The position numbers and the translations under genes are program-made. From the IMG/VR virus record IMGVR_UViG_3300037189_015369, positions 1 to 64,000 of that record: a stretch of 64,000 nucleotides of DNA; one strand, written 5' to 3'. The notes under the pieces are model-generated. The model worked only from the letters and a program-made list of their open reading frames with translations, did not search any database and was not told the DNA's origin. Each line of letters opens with the position of its first letter. Positions within the stretch are counted from its first letter, which is position 1. This DNA comes from a virus. Shown in pieces: positions 15,170-22,991 of this stretch.

Positions 15170-15610
15170 TTATGGATCGCAGTAAGTGACAACGTTGCAG
15201 CCGCATTTGCTCGCTAGCTTTATGACGTCATGTGCGTAGACAGCCACGACCTTGTTTCGGTCTATGTGTCCGGCCGCAATGAGCGCTGTCAGCCCAAGCT
15301 TTGCAATTCCGCGGCGGCGATAGTCTGGGTCAACAAAACATTCCACGGTTTGTACAATTGTCTGGCGCCCCTTGAATTTTTCAGGCCACGGGCGTGTACC
15401 CACCCAGCCAGCAAGTACATCATCCAGCCAGACTAGAGCTAGCGCCATTTCTGGGTGTGGGCCGGGTTCTGGCTCGCCGTACCGCTTGTGCAACTCTTTT
15501 TGAATCGAGCTGCTGCTGCCAGAATCAGGCCACGAAAGCCGCGACATAAGCGCGGTGACATCAATTAACGCAAGCTTGTTGATGTCTTTGATTTTGATAA
15601 CAAATTCCAT
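15170..15610 (-). CDS. GNAT-family N-acetyltransferase
   Basis: A 146-aa single GNAT domain. The acetyl-CoA motif A is VECFVDPDYRRRGIAKLGL near residues 88-106, where RRRGIAK is the pyrophosphate-binding R/Q-x-x-G-x-G/A loop. The preceding strand (ALALVWLDDVLAGWVG) is the family's beta-4-like core. GGAGG lies 6 bases before the ATG. Phage GNAT proteins may acetylate host or phage proteins or antibiotics; the substrate here is unknown. It lies next to the tRNA gene. Confidence 0.85.
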   Translation of the reverse strand: MEFVIKIKDINKLALIDVTALMSRLSWPDSGSSSSIQKELHKRYGEPEPGPHPEMALALVWLDDVLAGWVGTRPWPEKFKGRQTIVQTVECFVDPDYRRRGIAKLGLTALIAAGHIDRNKVVAVYAHDVIKLASKCGCNVVTYCDP

Positions 15611-15644
15611 GGGCAGCCTCCGCGCTTACCCATGAATTATACAA

Positions 15645-15717
15645 AGCCGGCGGTCGGACTCGAACCGACGACCTACTGATTACAAATCAGTGGCTCTACC
15701 AACTGAGCTACACCGGC
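15645..15717 (-). tRNA. tRNA-Thr (anticodon UGU)
   Basis: The minus strand folds into a full cloverleaf: a 7-bp acceptor stem (GCCGGTG with CGCCGGC, one G-U), D arm GCTC/GAGC, anticodon stem ACTGA/TCAGT with loop TTTGTAA (anticodon TGT), and T arm with TTCGAGT. It reads ACA codons. CCA is not encoded. It stands alone between the GNAT and glycosylase-like genes. Confidence 0.95.
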
Positions 15718-15723
15718 GTCACA

Positions 15724-16191
15724 TCAAACTGGTTCTGCTACCAACCCTGCGGGCCAGTAGTATGGCAGATCAATTGGCTCTAGCCAACCAAACCGCGAAT
15801 AGTGGCGATAGTCTTTTCGCAGTAGGTTGCTGCGGTGACTCGCGTGAAATGTTTCGTCGCCCACCCACGGCGGGTAGCGATTAACTGTTATTTGTGCCCG
15901 CAACTGAACGTAGCTGCGCATGAATTGCGGGCACAGTGTGTCGTTGAAGCCGCGGTGAATCCACTCGCGGCAAACTACTATGGCGTATACAGTCAGCGCG
16001 GTTTCAAAACCCAACCACATTCGAACAGCCGGGTGATTGCGCCAGCTTGATGTGCCGGGCTCGTGCTCGCCGACTGGTACGCCCAAGCAGAGTAATATCT
16101 GCTTGCATTCAACCCTTTGCTTGCCTAGACGTTTATTATCCAAGCAGGCAGCCGAGGTTTTAAACCGCGGCAGCGGCAAAAAGGTTTGCAT
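15724..16191 (-). CDS. pyrimidine-dimer-glycosylase-like protein (MSMEG_6728/DenV type)
   Basis: The 155-aa protein opens MQTFLPLPRFKTSAACLDNKRLGKQRVE-type (shown in parts: DNKRLGKQRVECKQIL), then SWRNHPAVRMWLGFE, and PPWVGDETFHASHRSNLL. These blocks match the family related to T4 endonuclease V, which removes UV-made pyrimidine dimers through an N-terminal amine and a key Glu. I do not see that exact catalytic N-terminal Thr, so activity is uncertain. A repair role for phage DNA is likely. Confidence 0.8.
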   Translation of the reverse strand: MQTFLPLPRFKTSAACLDNKRLGKQRVECKQILLCLGVPVGEHEPGTSSWRNHPAVRMWLGFETALTVYAIVVCREWIHRGFNDTLCPQFMRSYVQLRAQITVNRYPPWVGDETFHASHRSNLLRKDYRHYSRFGWLEPIDLPYYWPAGLVAEPV

Positions 16192-16200
16192 GTATGCCTA

Positions 16201-16539
16201 TTAGTCCTCGTCATCAAAATTGTCGTTCTCGTCTACTTCAAAGTTTTCGTCATATGACGGCTCGTCTTCATCTTCATCTTCATAGTCTTCGTCGTCGTCC
16301 CAGTTCTCATCGTCTTCATCGGTTTCTTCTTCGTCGTCTTCGTAGTCTTCGTCGTCGTCCTCTTCTTCTTCCTCGTCATCAAAGAAGTAGTTTGGTTTCG
16401 GCGTATCCATGAGACTGTCGTCGTCATCGTCTTCGTCGTCAACGAATTGCCATTCTTCTTCGATAAAATCGTCGTCAAGGCCGTCGTCACGTTTCGATTT
16501 AGCGTCACGGCGAAAAGAAGCTGGCTCAAGATAGCGCAT
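16201..16539 (-). CDS. hyperacidic low-complexity protein, 112 aa
   Basis: After a basic start (RRDAKSKRDDG) nearly all residues are Asp or Glu with spaced Tyr, Trp and Phe (for example EEEEDDDEDYEDDEEE). The DNA is a matching GTC/TTC-rich repeat. It starts two bases after the stop of the primase-like gene, so the two are co-translated. Such proteins may mimic DNA or act as chaperones for basic proteins; this is an inference from composition only. Confidence 0.7.
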   Translation of the reverse strand: MRYLEPASFRRDAKSKRDDGLDDDFIEEEWQFVDDEDDDDDSLMDTPKPNYFFDDEEEEEDDDEDYEDDEEETDEDDENWDDDEDYEDEDEDEPSYDENFEVDENDNFDDED

Positions 16540-16541
16540 AA

Positions 16542-19175
16542 TTATCCGATTTCCCGGGCGGCGTTTAGATCAGACAACAAGTACTGGTCGCACAATTCTG
16601 TTGTTACAAGAATGCCGGGCATGCCGTGAACAATAGCTTCGCCTTTAAAAGCGTCGTTAGCCGTCAGCTGCTCGACAATCTGTAACCAGTTTGGTGGCAA
16701 TGCTTTGCAACTATAAAAATAACGATCAATGGCCCTTTGATTCAACCACCAGTGTTCTTTTTTTCGCAAAATGTAATTTGTCGGTTGATCTTTTTTGCGC
16801 GGTTGCGGGAGTACGTCGATTTTTCCGGTTTGTATACCGGCGTAAACAGCGGCTAAAAACGCGGTATCAGCAGTGGTTTGCGTACTTAACCTGCCGGCGG
16901 CGTACTCCAGCTGGAACGTGGCGCCATACGCTGTGTTCAACCACTCCGAAACGTCTGCCAGTACCGCGAGGGTTGTGTTTTGGTCGAGGAGGCTGAGCCG
17001 CATCCTATTTTTGAGGGTGTGTTGGATGTACGCCGGCAGAACGTAACGTAGAACGGAAAAATCAGTTGATTTGCTGCTCGCGCGACCGTCAACCACTTGC
17101 CACCCGTAACTTTGCGCGGCGGCCGCGGCGATTGAGGATAGTTTTACGAGTAGCGGGCGGTTGTGGCATTTCGGAACGATTGGACTCACGCTTGTATCGT
17201 CAAACGTGCTCGATACAAATGTTGGCCACAGGCATTCGTTTGTTTTGTCGTAGATGTGTTTGCTGACGTCGGCGCGGCGCAAAATAGCTGCCTGCAAATG
17301 CTCGCAGCCCAGCATCTCACCAATTTTTACGGCAGTGTCGAAGTTTTCGCCTGTGACGGCGGTAGCAACATGTTCGCGGCGCAAGATCGGGTTGATTAGC
17401 CCGGCGGCAACTGAAGCAAAAATACTCCACGTGAACGCATTCTCAGGACTGGGTGTGAGTAACGTTCGGATGCTTGGCGGGGCGACTTTTACCGGTTCAG
17501 GAAACGTCACGCGGCGGTGTTTTTTTGTAGGCGACAGCGTCTCTGCTGTTGTGCCGTCGTTTTTAATTTCGTAGTTAGCGAAACGAAAAACGTTTGCTTT
17601 GTCATCCCACCCAAGCCGATTTGAAACGTTGATGAATTCCGGGTTGTTCAGCTCTATGGATATTAAGTGGCTGCGCCGATTCCATGTTCGATCAAAAACC
17701 AGCAGTTTGCGATACTGCGCGACGTGTGCTTCCGCAAACGCTAATAATCCCATGCGCTCAATTTTGTTGGCGCTGTCTGAGAACGGGAACTCTTCGCCGG
17801 CAAGATAGATGACGCCGCTGTACGTTTTTTCGCCGTCGTCTGAATGCACGATCTTATTGATGACGACGTTCGCCGAGCATATGCGTTGATTCGTCACGCT
17901 CCACCAGCCGTCGCTACGCGGAGTGACCAACCAGCGCCACGACAGTTTTGGCGTCGTGGCCGACGGCATGGTGTTCACCTGCGACAGCACGCGATCAGCA
18001 AATCCGGCAGAAAACCGTTCTGATATCTTTTTCAGAAACACGGTCAGTTTGTCCGGCGTGATCGTCAGGCGGGAGGCGAACGAGTGCGCGGCAATCTCGC
18101 TCATACTACTCATGGCGCGGTACAAGCTTGTTTGCCATGTTTCTGCGTTTACGCGCATGGCGGTGAGTCGGCTCAGCGCGTCTGTACTTAGCCGGCGCTG
18201 TAACCGCTGCGTCTGCGACATAATCGTTACGTAACCGCGGGCTGTGCAGGCGCGGCTTACAAGTTCTGGATTTATGGCGCGACTCTGGAAGATTCGGCTC
18301 AATGGCGGAAAAGAATGCCAGTTCAACCCGTAGCTGTTGGCTTCATGTCCGGTATAGCTGCACATTAACGGGAGCAGGGGTAGTCCACGCTGCAGGTGCT
18401 CGCATTGCATGCTCAGCGCCCAGAACGGATTGTCGACAATGAACTGGGTATTTTTTAACAGCTCTCCGACTGGTTGCAGCGCGGTCTTGAGCAGGAAGTA
18501 CCCGGCTTCTGGTCGGCGGCGTTTGTACCCGGTGGTTGGCACGAAAGTTTGTTTGGCTTCAAACTCTTCGGTGTATTGCACAAGTAAGACGCCGGTAAGC
18601 CGTCCGGGCAAGTCGTAATATGGAAAGACAAGACTCGTGCCTTTTGGGCGGACGCTTCGCGGTTTTGCCCTGCCAAGCGCGCGGCAGATCTTTTCAATCT
18701 GATCCGGGTACGCCACGCCAACTAGTCCGGCCGCGTTGATCTCATGTTGCACGCCCAGCTCGCGGAGGCGGCACGCGATTAAGTCGTCGCTGTGGTTCCA
18801 TATCTGCGCTTCGGCGTCAAACCAAAAGTTCTCTATTTCACGGTGCCGGGTTATGGCGCGGTCGTACTCGCCCGCCATATTGTCTTTTTCGCCGTGATTT
18901 ACGAGATTTAGGTCAGCGAACCTGTTAAGCGCGTCGGGTAGGCTTGTATTCCATAATGACGCGCCAAAGGTTATGATATCTCCATGGACTTGACACGAAT
19001 TACAGTGCAGCCATATACCGTCTGTGGCTAGGTCGTCAAACAGGTGCAGAGTATTCTGTTGACATAACGGACAATTCACGACGGCCGGAAAAGTCACATT
19101 TTCTGGCGCAACGCCCAACGCCGATAGGGCGCTCACATGGTGTTGTCGGCTGACTAAACAGGTAGGAAAACCCAT
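16542..19175 (-). CDS. primase-like protein with DnaG-type zinc ribbon
   Basis: The 877-aa protein has an N-terminal zinc ribbon: C35, C38 (CPLC) and C58, C61 (CNSC), followed by HGDIITFGASLW, which matches the CxxC-GDxxxF end of DnaG CHC2 fingers. Residues around 180-290 (SLVFPYYDLPGRLTGVLLVQY, then FIVDNPFWALSMQ) look like a worn TOPRIM-type region. The C-terminal 330 residues resemble helicase/primase-associated domains, but no Walker A (GxxxxGKS/T) is present. It probably makes primers or loads the helicase. The ATG shares CATG with the plus-strand gene at 19174. Confidence 0.7.
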   Translation of the reverse strand: MGFPTCLVSRQHHVSALSALGVAPENVTFPAVVNCPLCQQNTLHLFDDLATDGIWLHCNSCQVHGDIITFGASLWNTSLPDALNRFADLNLVNHGEKDNMAGEYDRAITRHREIENFWFDAEAQIWNHSDDLIACRLRELGVQHEINAAGLVGVAYPDQIEKICRALGRAKPRSVRPKGTSLVFPYYDLPGRLTGVLLVQYTEEFEAKQTFVPTTGYKRRRPEAGYFLLKTALQPVGELLKNTQFIVDNPFWALSMQCEHLQRGLPLLPLMCSYTGHEANSYGLNWHSFPPLSRIFQSRAINPELVSRACTARGYVTIMSQTQRLQRRLSTDALSRLTAMRVNAETWQTSLYRAMSSMSEIAAHSFASRLTITPDKLTVFLKKISERFSAGFADRVLSQVNTMPSATTPKLSWRWLVTPRSDGWWSVTNQRICSANVVINKIVHSDDGEKTYSGVIYLAGEEFPFSDSANKIERMGLLAFAEAHVAQYRKLLVFDRTWNRRSHLISIELNNPEFINVSNRLGWDDKANVFRFANYEIKNDGTTAETLSPTKKHRRVTFPEPVKVAPPSIRTLLTPSPENAFTWSIFASVAAGLINPILRREHVATAVTGENFDTAVKIGEMLGCEHLQAAILRRADVSKHIYDKTNECLWPTFVSSTFDDTSVSPIVPKCHNRPLLVKLSSIAAAAAQSYGWQVVDGRASSKSTDFSVLRYVLPAYIQHTLKNRMRLSLLDQNTTLAVLADVSEWLNTAYGATFQLEYAAGRLSTQTTADTAFLAAVYAGIQTGKIDVLPQPRKKDQPTNYILRKKEHWWLNQRAIDRYFYSCKALPPNWLQIVEQLTANDAFKGEAIVHGMPGILVTTELCDQYLLSDLNAAREIG

Positions 19176-20349
19176 GACAAATATCCCGCTCGATCAGTCA
19201 CACGATGTCAGTGGTTGCGAAACGCACCGGCTTACCACTCTGTACCCGCAGCCCGACTTTGTTAAAAGTGCCGCGCATGACAGACTCACCGGCGGCTCTG
19301 AGTTAGCACGCCATTTGTATGCTGATCAGCGCAATAAACTTTATCCGTGTCACACGGCGCCCGCAACATGGATGTCCGCGCTTTTCTTCGCGGACAAGCA
19401 AGCGCAGTTTGACCCGCGCGACGCCGACACTATTAAAACTAGGATACACCAAGCGGCTGAATATTTTGGCATTGCCGGTGCTGTGGCGGAACTAGAAGAA
19501 AAGGTCGCCGCGGCCAACAGCCATGACATTAATGCGCTGCCAGACTCCGAGTTTGCGATTGTCTGGGTCAGCGACATGGGCGGTAAAGAACGGCACTGGC
19601 CGCTACGCAACGCCTCCGAAGTCAAGTTTGCCGCAGCCCACTTCAAGGAATTTCGCGACAACTTTGTGTTTGCCGACCGTCATATCATCGCCAGCAAAAT
19701 CCTCGAAAAGGCGGCTGAATACAGCGCAGATGTTTCTGAGGCTGACGGCTCGCTTGAACTTGCTGCCGGCCTTGGTGCTTGTGCCGCCAAGGTTGCCAGC
19801 CAAATGCTTAAAGACCGCGTACGGCTCACCCAACGGCAGCACGCCGATCTGGCCGCTGAGTTGTCCAAGTTGGCTGAGGTCATTGACCAGAACCCCGAAA
19901 GGGCTCGCGAGGTTGAGACCCGGTTGAAGTTGGCGAGCGCGGTCGACAATTTTGATAGGAATACCCAGCTTTACCGGCTATACGACGCCGGCGGGCTTCC
20001 ACGGCCTGAAGAAGTATTATTTGCAATCACCGAAAAGGTAGCCCGCGAGTTCATGAACCAGAACGTCGAAACCACGACCGGCAACGTCTACGCCCTCGAA
20101 GATCTTGAGAAGCTGGCGGTTGAAGACGTGCGTGAGTGGCTTGGCGACGAGTTCGCTGATGCCGTGAGCGCCGGCGGAGTGTACATGGACCGGGACAAGC
20201 TCGCGGCCATTGTGCCCACGCTTGACCGCGGTATGGCCGCCACGCTGGACCGACTGGTGCAGCAGAAGACGGCCGGCGCTGTTGTTAAGTCAGCGGCGGC
20301 GGACAGTCTTCTTTCGCTTGAGCGCCTTCGCGAACTTGCCCGGGGCTGA
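19174..20349 (+). CDS. hypothetical phage protein, 391 aa
   Basis: A plus-strand gene with AGGTAGGA about 6 bases before the ATG. The N-terminus has DRLTGGSELARHLYADQ and YPCHTAPATWMSALFF, followed by a helical Ala-rich body (AAEYSADVSEADGSLELAAG; ADLAAELSKLAEVID) and an AVVKSAAADSLLSLERL end. The tone is that of large-phage structural or head-core proteins, but no motif proves it. Its 3' end overlaps the convergent gene by 60 bases. Confidence 0.75.
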   Translation: MTNIPLDQSHDVSGCETHRLTTLYPQPDFVKSAAHDRLTGGSELARHLYADQRNKLYPCHTAPATWMSALFFADKQAQFDPRDADTIKTRIHQAAEYFGIAGAVAELEEKVAAANSHDINALPDSEFAIVWVSDMGGKERHWPLRNASEVKFAAAHFKEFRDNFVFADRHIIASKILEKAAEYSADVSEADGSLELAAGLGACAAKVASQMLKDRVRLTQRQHADLAAELSKLAEVIDQNPERAREVETRLKLASAVDNFDRNTQLYRLYDAGGLPRPEEVLFAITEKVAREFMNQNVETTTGNVYALEDLEKLAVEDVREWLGDEFADAVSAGGVYMDRDKLAAIVPTLDRGMAATLDRLVQQKTAGAVVKSAAADSLLSLERLRELARG

Positions 20350-20823
20350 AAGCTTTTTCTTAGGTTTTCGCTTTGGCTTTGGTTTCGACTGCGCAAACAA
20401 TTTTGTAATACGCCCAAGCACGGCGTTCGCCGTCGTTTTTTTGTAGTCGACTTTGTCCCACGCTTGGTGCGTTTCTTTTGCCAGCCCGCGGCGGCTCGCT
20501 TCAAGGTCGTGAAACAGGCTGTACTGTGGGTTGTACCACTTGTAAGCGCTGCCCTTGCCCTTGCAGCTTACGTAGTCGCAAACCGAGATTTCAAAAACAG
20601 TGCTTGTCACACTGTCCATGATGATCTGCGCGCCGGCAATAAACCCGGTTGCGCGCGGGTCATCTTTTTGCGGACGCGGTCCGATGCGAGACGCGTCGAT
20701 TATTACGGCGTTCCGCCCATAACAATCCCAGCAGTATTTTTCGGCGCTATCAATCGTGTACTTGCACGCTTGGAAAAAGCGTGCAAGTTGTTCAAACCCG
20801 CAGTGGTCAATTTTTGTCGACAT
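20290..20823 (-). CDS. hypothetical protein with basic tail, 177 aa
   Basis: The ATG overlaps the upstream gene end by 17 bases. The N-terminal half has several Cys (ACKYTIDSAEKYCWDCYG; CDYVSCKGKG) that may bind metal. The C-terminus is very basic (KPKPKRKPKKKLSAP; LKRKKTVRRR), suggesting nucleic-acid binding. The last 60 bases are shared with the plus-strand gene, and both frames look protein-like there. Confidence 0.65.
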   Translation of the reverse strand: MSTKIDHCGFEQLARFFQACKYTIDSAEKYCWDCYGRNAVIIDASRIGPRPQKDDPRATGFIAGAQIIMDSVTSTVFEISVCDYVSCKGKGSAYKWYNPQYSLFHDLEASRRGLAKETHQAWDKVDYKKTTANAVLGRITKLFAQSKPKPKRKPKKKLSAPGKFAKALKRKKTVRRR

Positions 20824-21052
20824 GTGCGATATGTTTTATCCGTTTGACAAGTTCGCGCAACGCCGCAAGCGCTGGGTTTTCGCGAACCTTGGGCGTGAGA
20901 GCGCCCGGGTCGATGTTTTGAGATGAGAGGCCGCTAAGTTCTTCTTGGCGGCAAGATTCTAAATAGTGATGCCAGTTATCGTAGGCGTCACGGTCTTCGT
21001 CTGATTCGTACGGTCTGTATGGTTCGTCAAGAAGTCTGTCGTTCCAACCCAT
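20807..21052 (-). CDS. small hypothetical protein, 81 aa
   Basis: It opens MGWNDRLLDEPYRPYESDED, rich in Asp, Tyr and Trp, and ends in a basic helix (ALAALRELVKRIKHIAHV). It overlaps the csrA end by 26 bases. Phage proteins starting with this kind of WNDR-L-x-x-PY block are small and unassigned. Confidence 0.65.
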   Translation of the reverse strand: MGWNDRLLDEPYRPYESDEDRDAYDNWHHYLESCRQEELSGLSSQNIDPGALTPKVRENPALAALRELVKRIKHIAHVDKN

Positions 21053-21221
21053 CTTTCTTTTTGTCCTCGTTTTTGACTAATAGTTCACCGCGCACGATGG
21101 ACGTGGCTTTGGGCGCGGTTAAGCCGATCTTTACTCTATCGCCGGTAATCCCCAGCACTTTGACGACAATGCCGTTACCAATTACGACTTCCTGTTCCTT
21201 CTTCCTTGAGAGTACAAGCAT
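21027..21221 (-). CDS. csrA: CsrA, carbon storage regulator
   Basis: A 64-aa RNA-binding dimeric regulator that blocks or frees ribosome sites by binding GGA in hairpin loops. It starts MLVLSRKKEQEVVIGNG, then VKVLGITGDRVKIGLTAPK and SIVRGELL. The RNA-contact residues known in E. coli CsrA (L4, R6, R44) are all at the right places. I choose ATG 21221 because it begins the family start MLVL and has GGAG 5 bases upstream; the longer frame has no homology. The tail (KNEDKKKDGLERQTS) is charged. Targets may be phage or host messages; candidate sites are given at 21220-21235 and 23956-24009. Confidence 0.92.
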   Translation of the reverse strand: MLVLSRKKEQEVVIGNGIVVKVLGITGDRVKIGLTAPKATSIVRGELLVKNEDKKKDGLERQTS

Positions 21222-21235
21222 GATGGCTCCATCAT
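21220..21235 (-). promoter_or_regulatory. palindromic hairpin over the csrA ribosome site and start
   Basis: The minus-strand message can pair ATGATG with CATCAT around a GAGC loop; the right arm contains the csrA ATG and the GGAG is at the loop. This could hide the start or present GGA to CsrA itself. The fold is small, so it may breathe easily. Confidence 0.45.
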
Positions 21236-21903
21236 TCTGTTGCAGATTTTTGCAGTAACTCAACCACGGACTTCGTGTTGCCGTTTTGCAAATCTAACGC
21301 CGCGAGTTGTTTGATAAGTAATCCAGTTTTCAAACGAATTGACTGGTTAATGTCTTCTGTTTTTCCGGCCTCTACGTCATACACAGCGTTGAACATCTCA
21401 GGATCATCCGAGAAGTCTTGAATGGAGGGCGACACGCGGGCGGCTCTGAGTGCCACGCGCAGGATGTCGGGGGCGTTGATGATTCCTTCACTGTCGAGCA
21501 CGGAACCGATGTAGGCGCGTATCTCATCTGTAAACGGTTCCGGGTCTTCATCGTCGGGCGGGGAGATTAGCAAGGCTTCTGTAATCCCCCACGCCACTTC
21601 TTCGGCGTCAGCGGGATCCCACATATCTGGTCGGTATGTGTCGCCGCCTAGAACGTTGCAAAAATTAATGAAATCGGGCAGGCTTTTAAAGAACTGATCT
21701 GTGGTGAGAAGCTGAATGGCGACCAGCAGCTTGTCGAGTGACAACTGGGGAAGCTCGACGTCAAACTCTTCTTCAATTTCGAGGGTGATGGTGGCTGGGT
21801 CCCAGTGCAACGCTTCCATCCCAAATTTGTCAAGAAACAGCGTCAGTAGTACTGTCGCAAACGTCTCCCGGCTCTTCCACGCTTCCTGCATTATTTTTGA
21901 CAT
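21232..21903 (-). CDS. hypothetical phage protein, 223 aa
   Basis: The start ATG 21903 (MSKIMQEAWKSRETFATVLL) overlaps the upstream gene by 74 bases; ATG 21891 is an alternative. The protein is helical and acidic: LTLFLDKFGMEALHWDP, then EIEEEFDVELPQLSLDKLLVAIQLL, and SPPDDEDPEPFTDEIRAYI. The style resembles virion-associated or assembly proteins of large phages, without a firm match. Confidence 0.65.
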   Translation of the reverse strand: MSKIMQEAWKSRETFATVLLTLFLDKFGMEALHWDPATITLEIEEEFDVELPQLSLDKLLVAIQLLTTDQFFKSLPDFINFCNVLGGDTYRPDMWDPADAEEVAWGITEALLISPPDDEDPEPFTDEIRAYIGSVLDSEGIINAPDILRVALRAARVSPSIQDFSDDPEMFNAVYDVEAGKTEDINQSIRLKTGLLIKQLAALDLQNGNTKSVVELLQKSATE

Positions 21904-22375
21904 TGAGGCCAGCCCTGTTCTCAATCAGCCGCACACCCCGGTGGCGCAGCTCGACTAGATTATACGCGATTGTCTCTAGCGGCGTCCTTGGAAGAGTCGT
22001 AACCCGTTCTCCAGACTCAAGATCCGTCCAGCCAAATTGCCCGCTCCACGTGGCAAACCGCCCATCCGCGAAAGCGATCTGTTGGGCGCAGCACGGGTGG
22101 TTGTCTGCCGTCTCAGGCCAGTCTTCCATGTGCCGCGACGCCCACATCAGCTCTAGCAGCAGCAAGCGCTGTTCTGCAGACAGAAACGCAAGGTTTTCCA
22201 TCATGTCAGCGATCAGGATGTAAAACACCGCATCTTCGGCAAGCGGGGCGTCTGGAGCCGGGGCCGTCTTTTTCATTACAGCCGAAAAAAGATTGCGTAT
22301 TTGCAACTTGCTAAGTTTTACGACCCGCATTACCATATCGAGCGTCAGGTCTTTTTTCACTTCGGAGGTAGCCAT
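21830..22375 (-). CDS. hypothetical protein, 181 aa, divergent start with 92-aa gene
   Basis: I choose ATG 22375 (MATSEVKKDLTLDMVMR), since the longer frame would run through the oppositely coded 92-aa gene. A GGA lies 7 bases upstream. The body is helical: LSKLQIRNLFSAVMKK, EDAVFYILIADMMENL, SAEQRLLLLELMWASRHM. The C-terminus is less ordered. Its ATG shares CATG with the plus-strand start at 22374. Function unknown. Confidence 0.65.
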   Translation of the reverse strand: MATSEVKKDLTLDMVMRVVKLSKLQIRNLFSAVMKKTAPAPDAPLAEDAVFYILIADMMENLAFLSAEQRLLLLELMWASRHMEDWPETADNHPCCAQQIAFADGRFATWSGQFGWTDLESGERVTTLPRTPLETIAYNLVELRHRGVRLIENRAGLNVKNNAGSVEEPGDVCDSTTDAVS

Positions 22376-22652
22376 GTCTGTTTCCATCATCGACAACCTT
22401 TCTAACATTACGTCTGGTCGCGCTGAATTCGTCGTCAGCGCCAATGGTATCGAAGAACTTCTGTCGTCGGCAACTGCAAACGTCGTGCTGCAAAAAGCTG
22501 CGGAAGCCGGACTGAACCGCCCGGGGGTTTCGAGCGCGAGCGGCCCATATCCGGTTGACGCTGACGGCAAGACCGACGACGAGTTGATGATGGGCAAGCG
22601 CGGCCCGGTCGCCGGTTACCGTCGAGATTTTGTTATCTTAGCTTCGATTTGA
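22374..22652 (+). CDS. hypothetical protein, 92 aa (plus strand)
   Basis: A perfect GGAGG lies 5 bases before the ATG, which supports a real start even though that site is inside the first codons of the divergent gene. The protein has SIIDNLSNITSGRAEFVVSANGIEE, an Ala-rich helix, then Gly/Pro-rich segments and a short C-terminal strand. It stops one base before the end of the convergent gene at 22653. No family recognised. Confidence 0.65.
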   Translation: MSVSIIDNLSNITSGRAEFVVSANGIEELLSSATANVVLQKAAEAGLNRPGVSSASGPYPVDADGKTDDELMMGKRGPVAGYRRDFVILASI

Positions 22653-22991
22653 TCAGGCGTCGTCTGGCCGGTCGACGATGAGCATATCCGTAGGTTTGCC
22701 GTTATCAAATCCGACAACGGCAAAACATATTGGTGTGCCGCAATCTATATCGAGTTTCTTGGCGGCAGCGTATGCGGCGCGGCGGCTCATTGACGTTGCC
22801 GCGTGGCACGCCGCGGTAAGTGTGCCAAATAGGCCGACAGGCACGTCGTCCATTGTGTGCCGCCAGACGACAAGATAGCCCGACAGCGCGTGCTTCTTTT
22901 GGTACTCGGGGCCGTACGGATTCTTTTTTGGCGTACCGGAGGCGCGCGACGCGCGCCTCTTCTTTTGCGTTTTTGATATTTTTGTCGTCAC
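22653..22991 (-). CDS. hypothetical protein, 112 aa
   Basis: It begins with GTG overlapping the upstream TGA and has GGAG upstream. The N-terminus is basic (KISKTQKKRRASRASG), then GYLVVWRHTMDDVPVGLFG and an Ala-rich helix with ATSMSRRAAYAAAKKL, followed by a strand pair. Nucleic-acid contact by the N-terminus is possible. Family unknown. Confidence 0.65.
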   Translation of the reverse strand: MTTKISKTQKKRRASRASGTPKKNPYGPEYQKKHALSGYLVVWRHTMDDVPVGLFGTLTAACHAATSMSRRAAYAAAKKLDIDCGTPICFAVVGFDNGKPTDMLIVDRPDDA

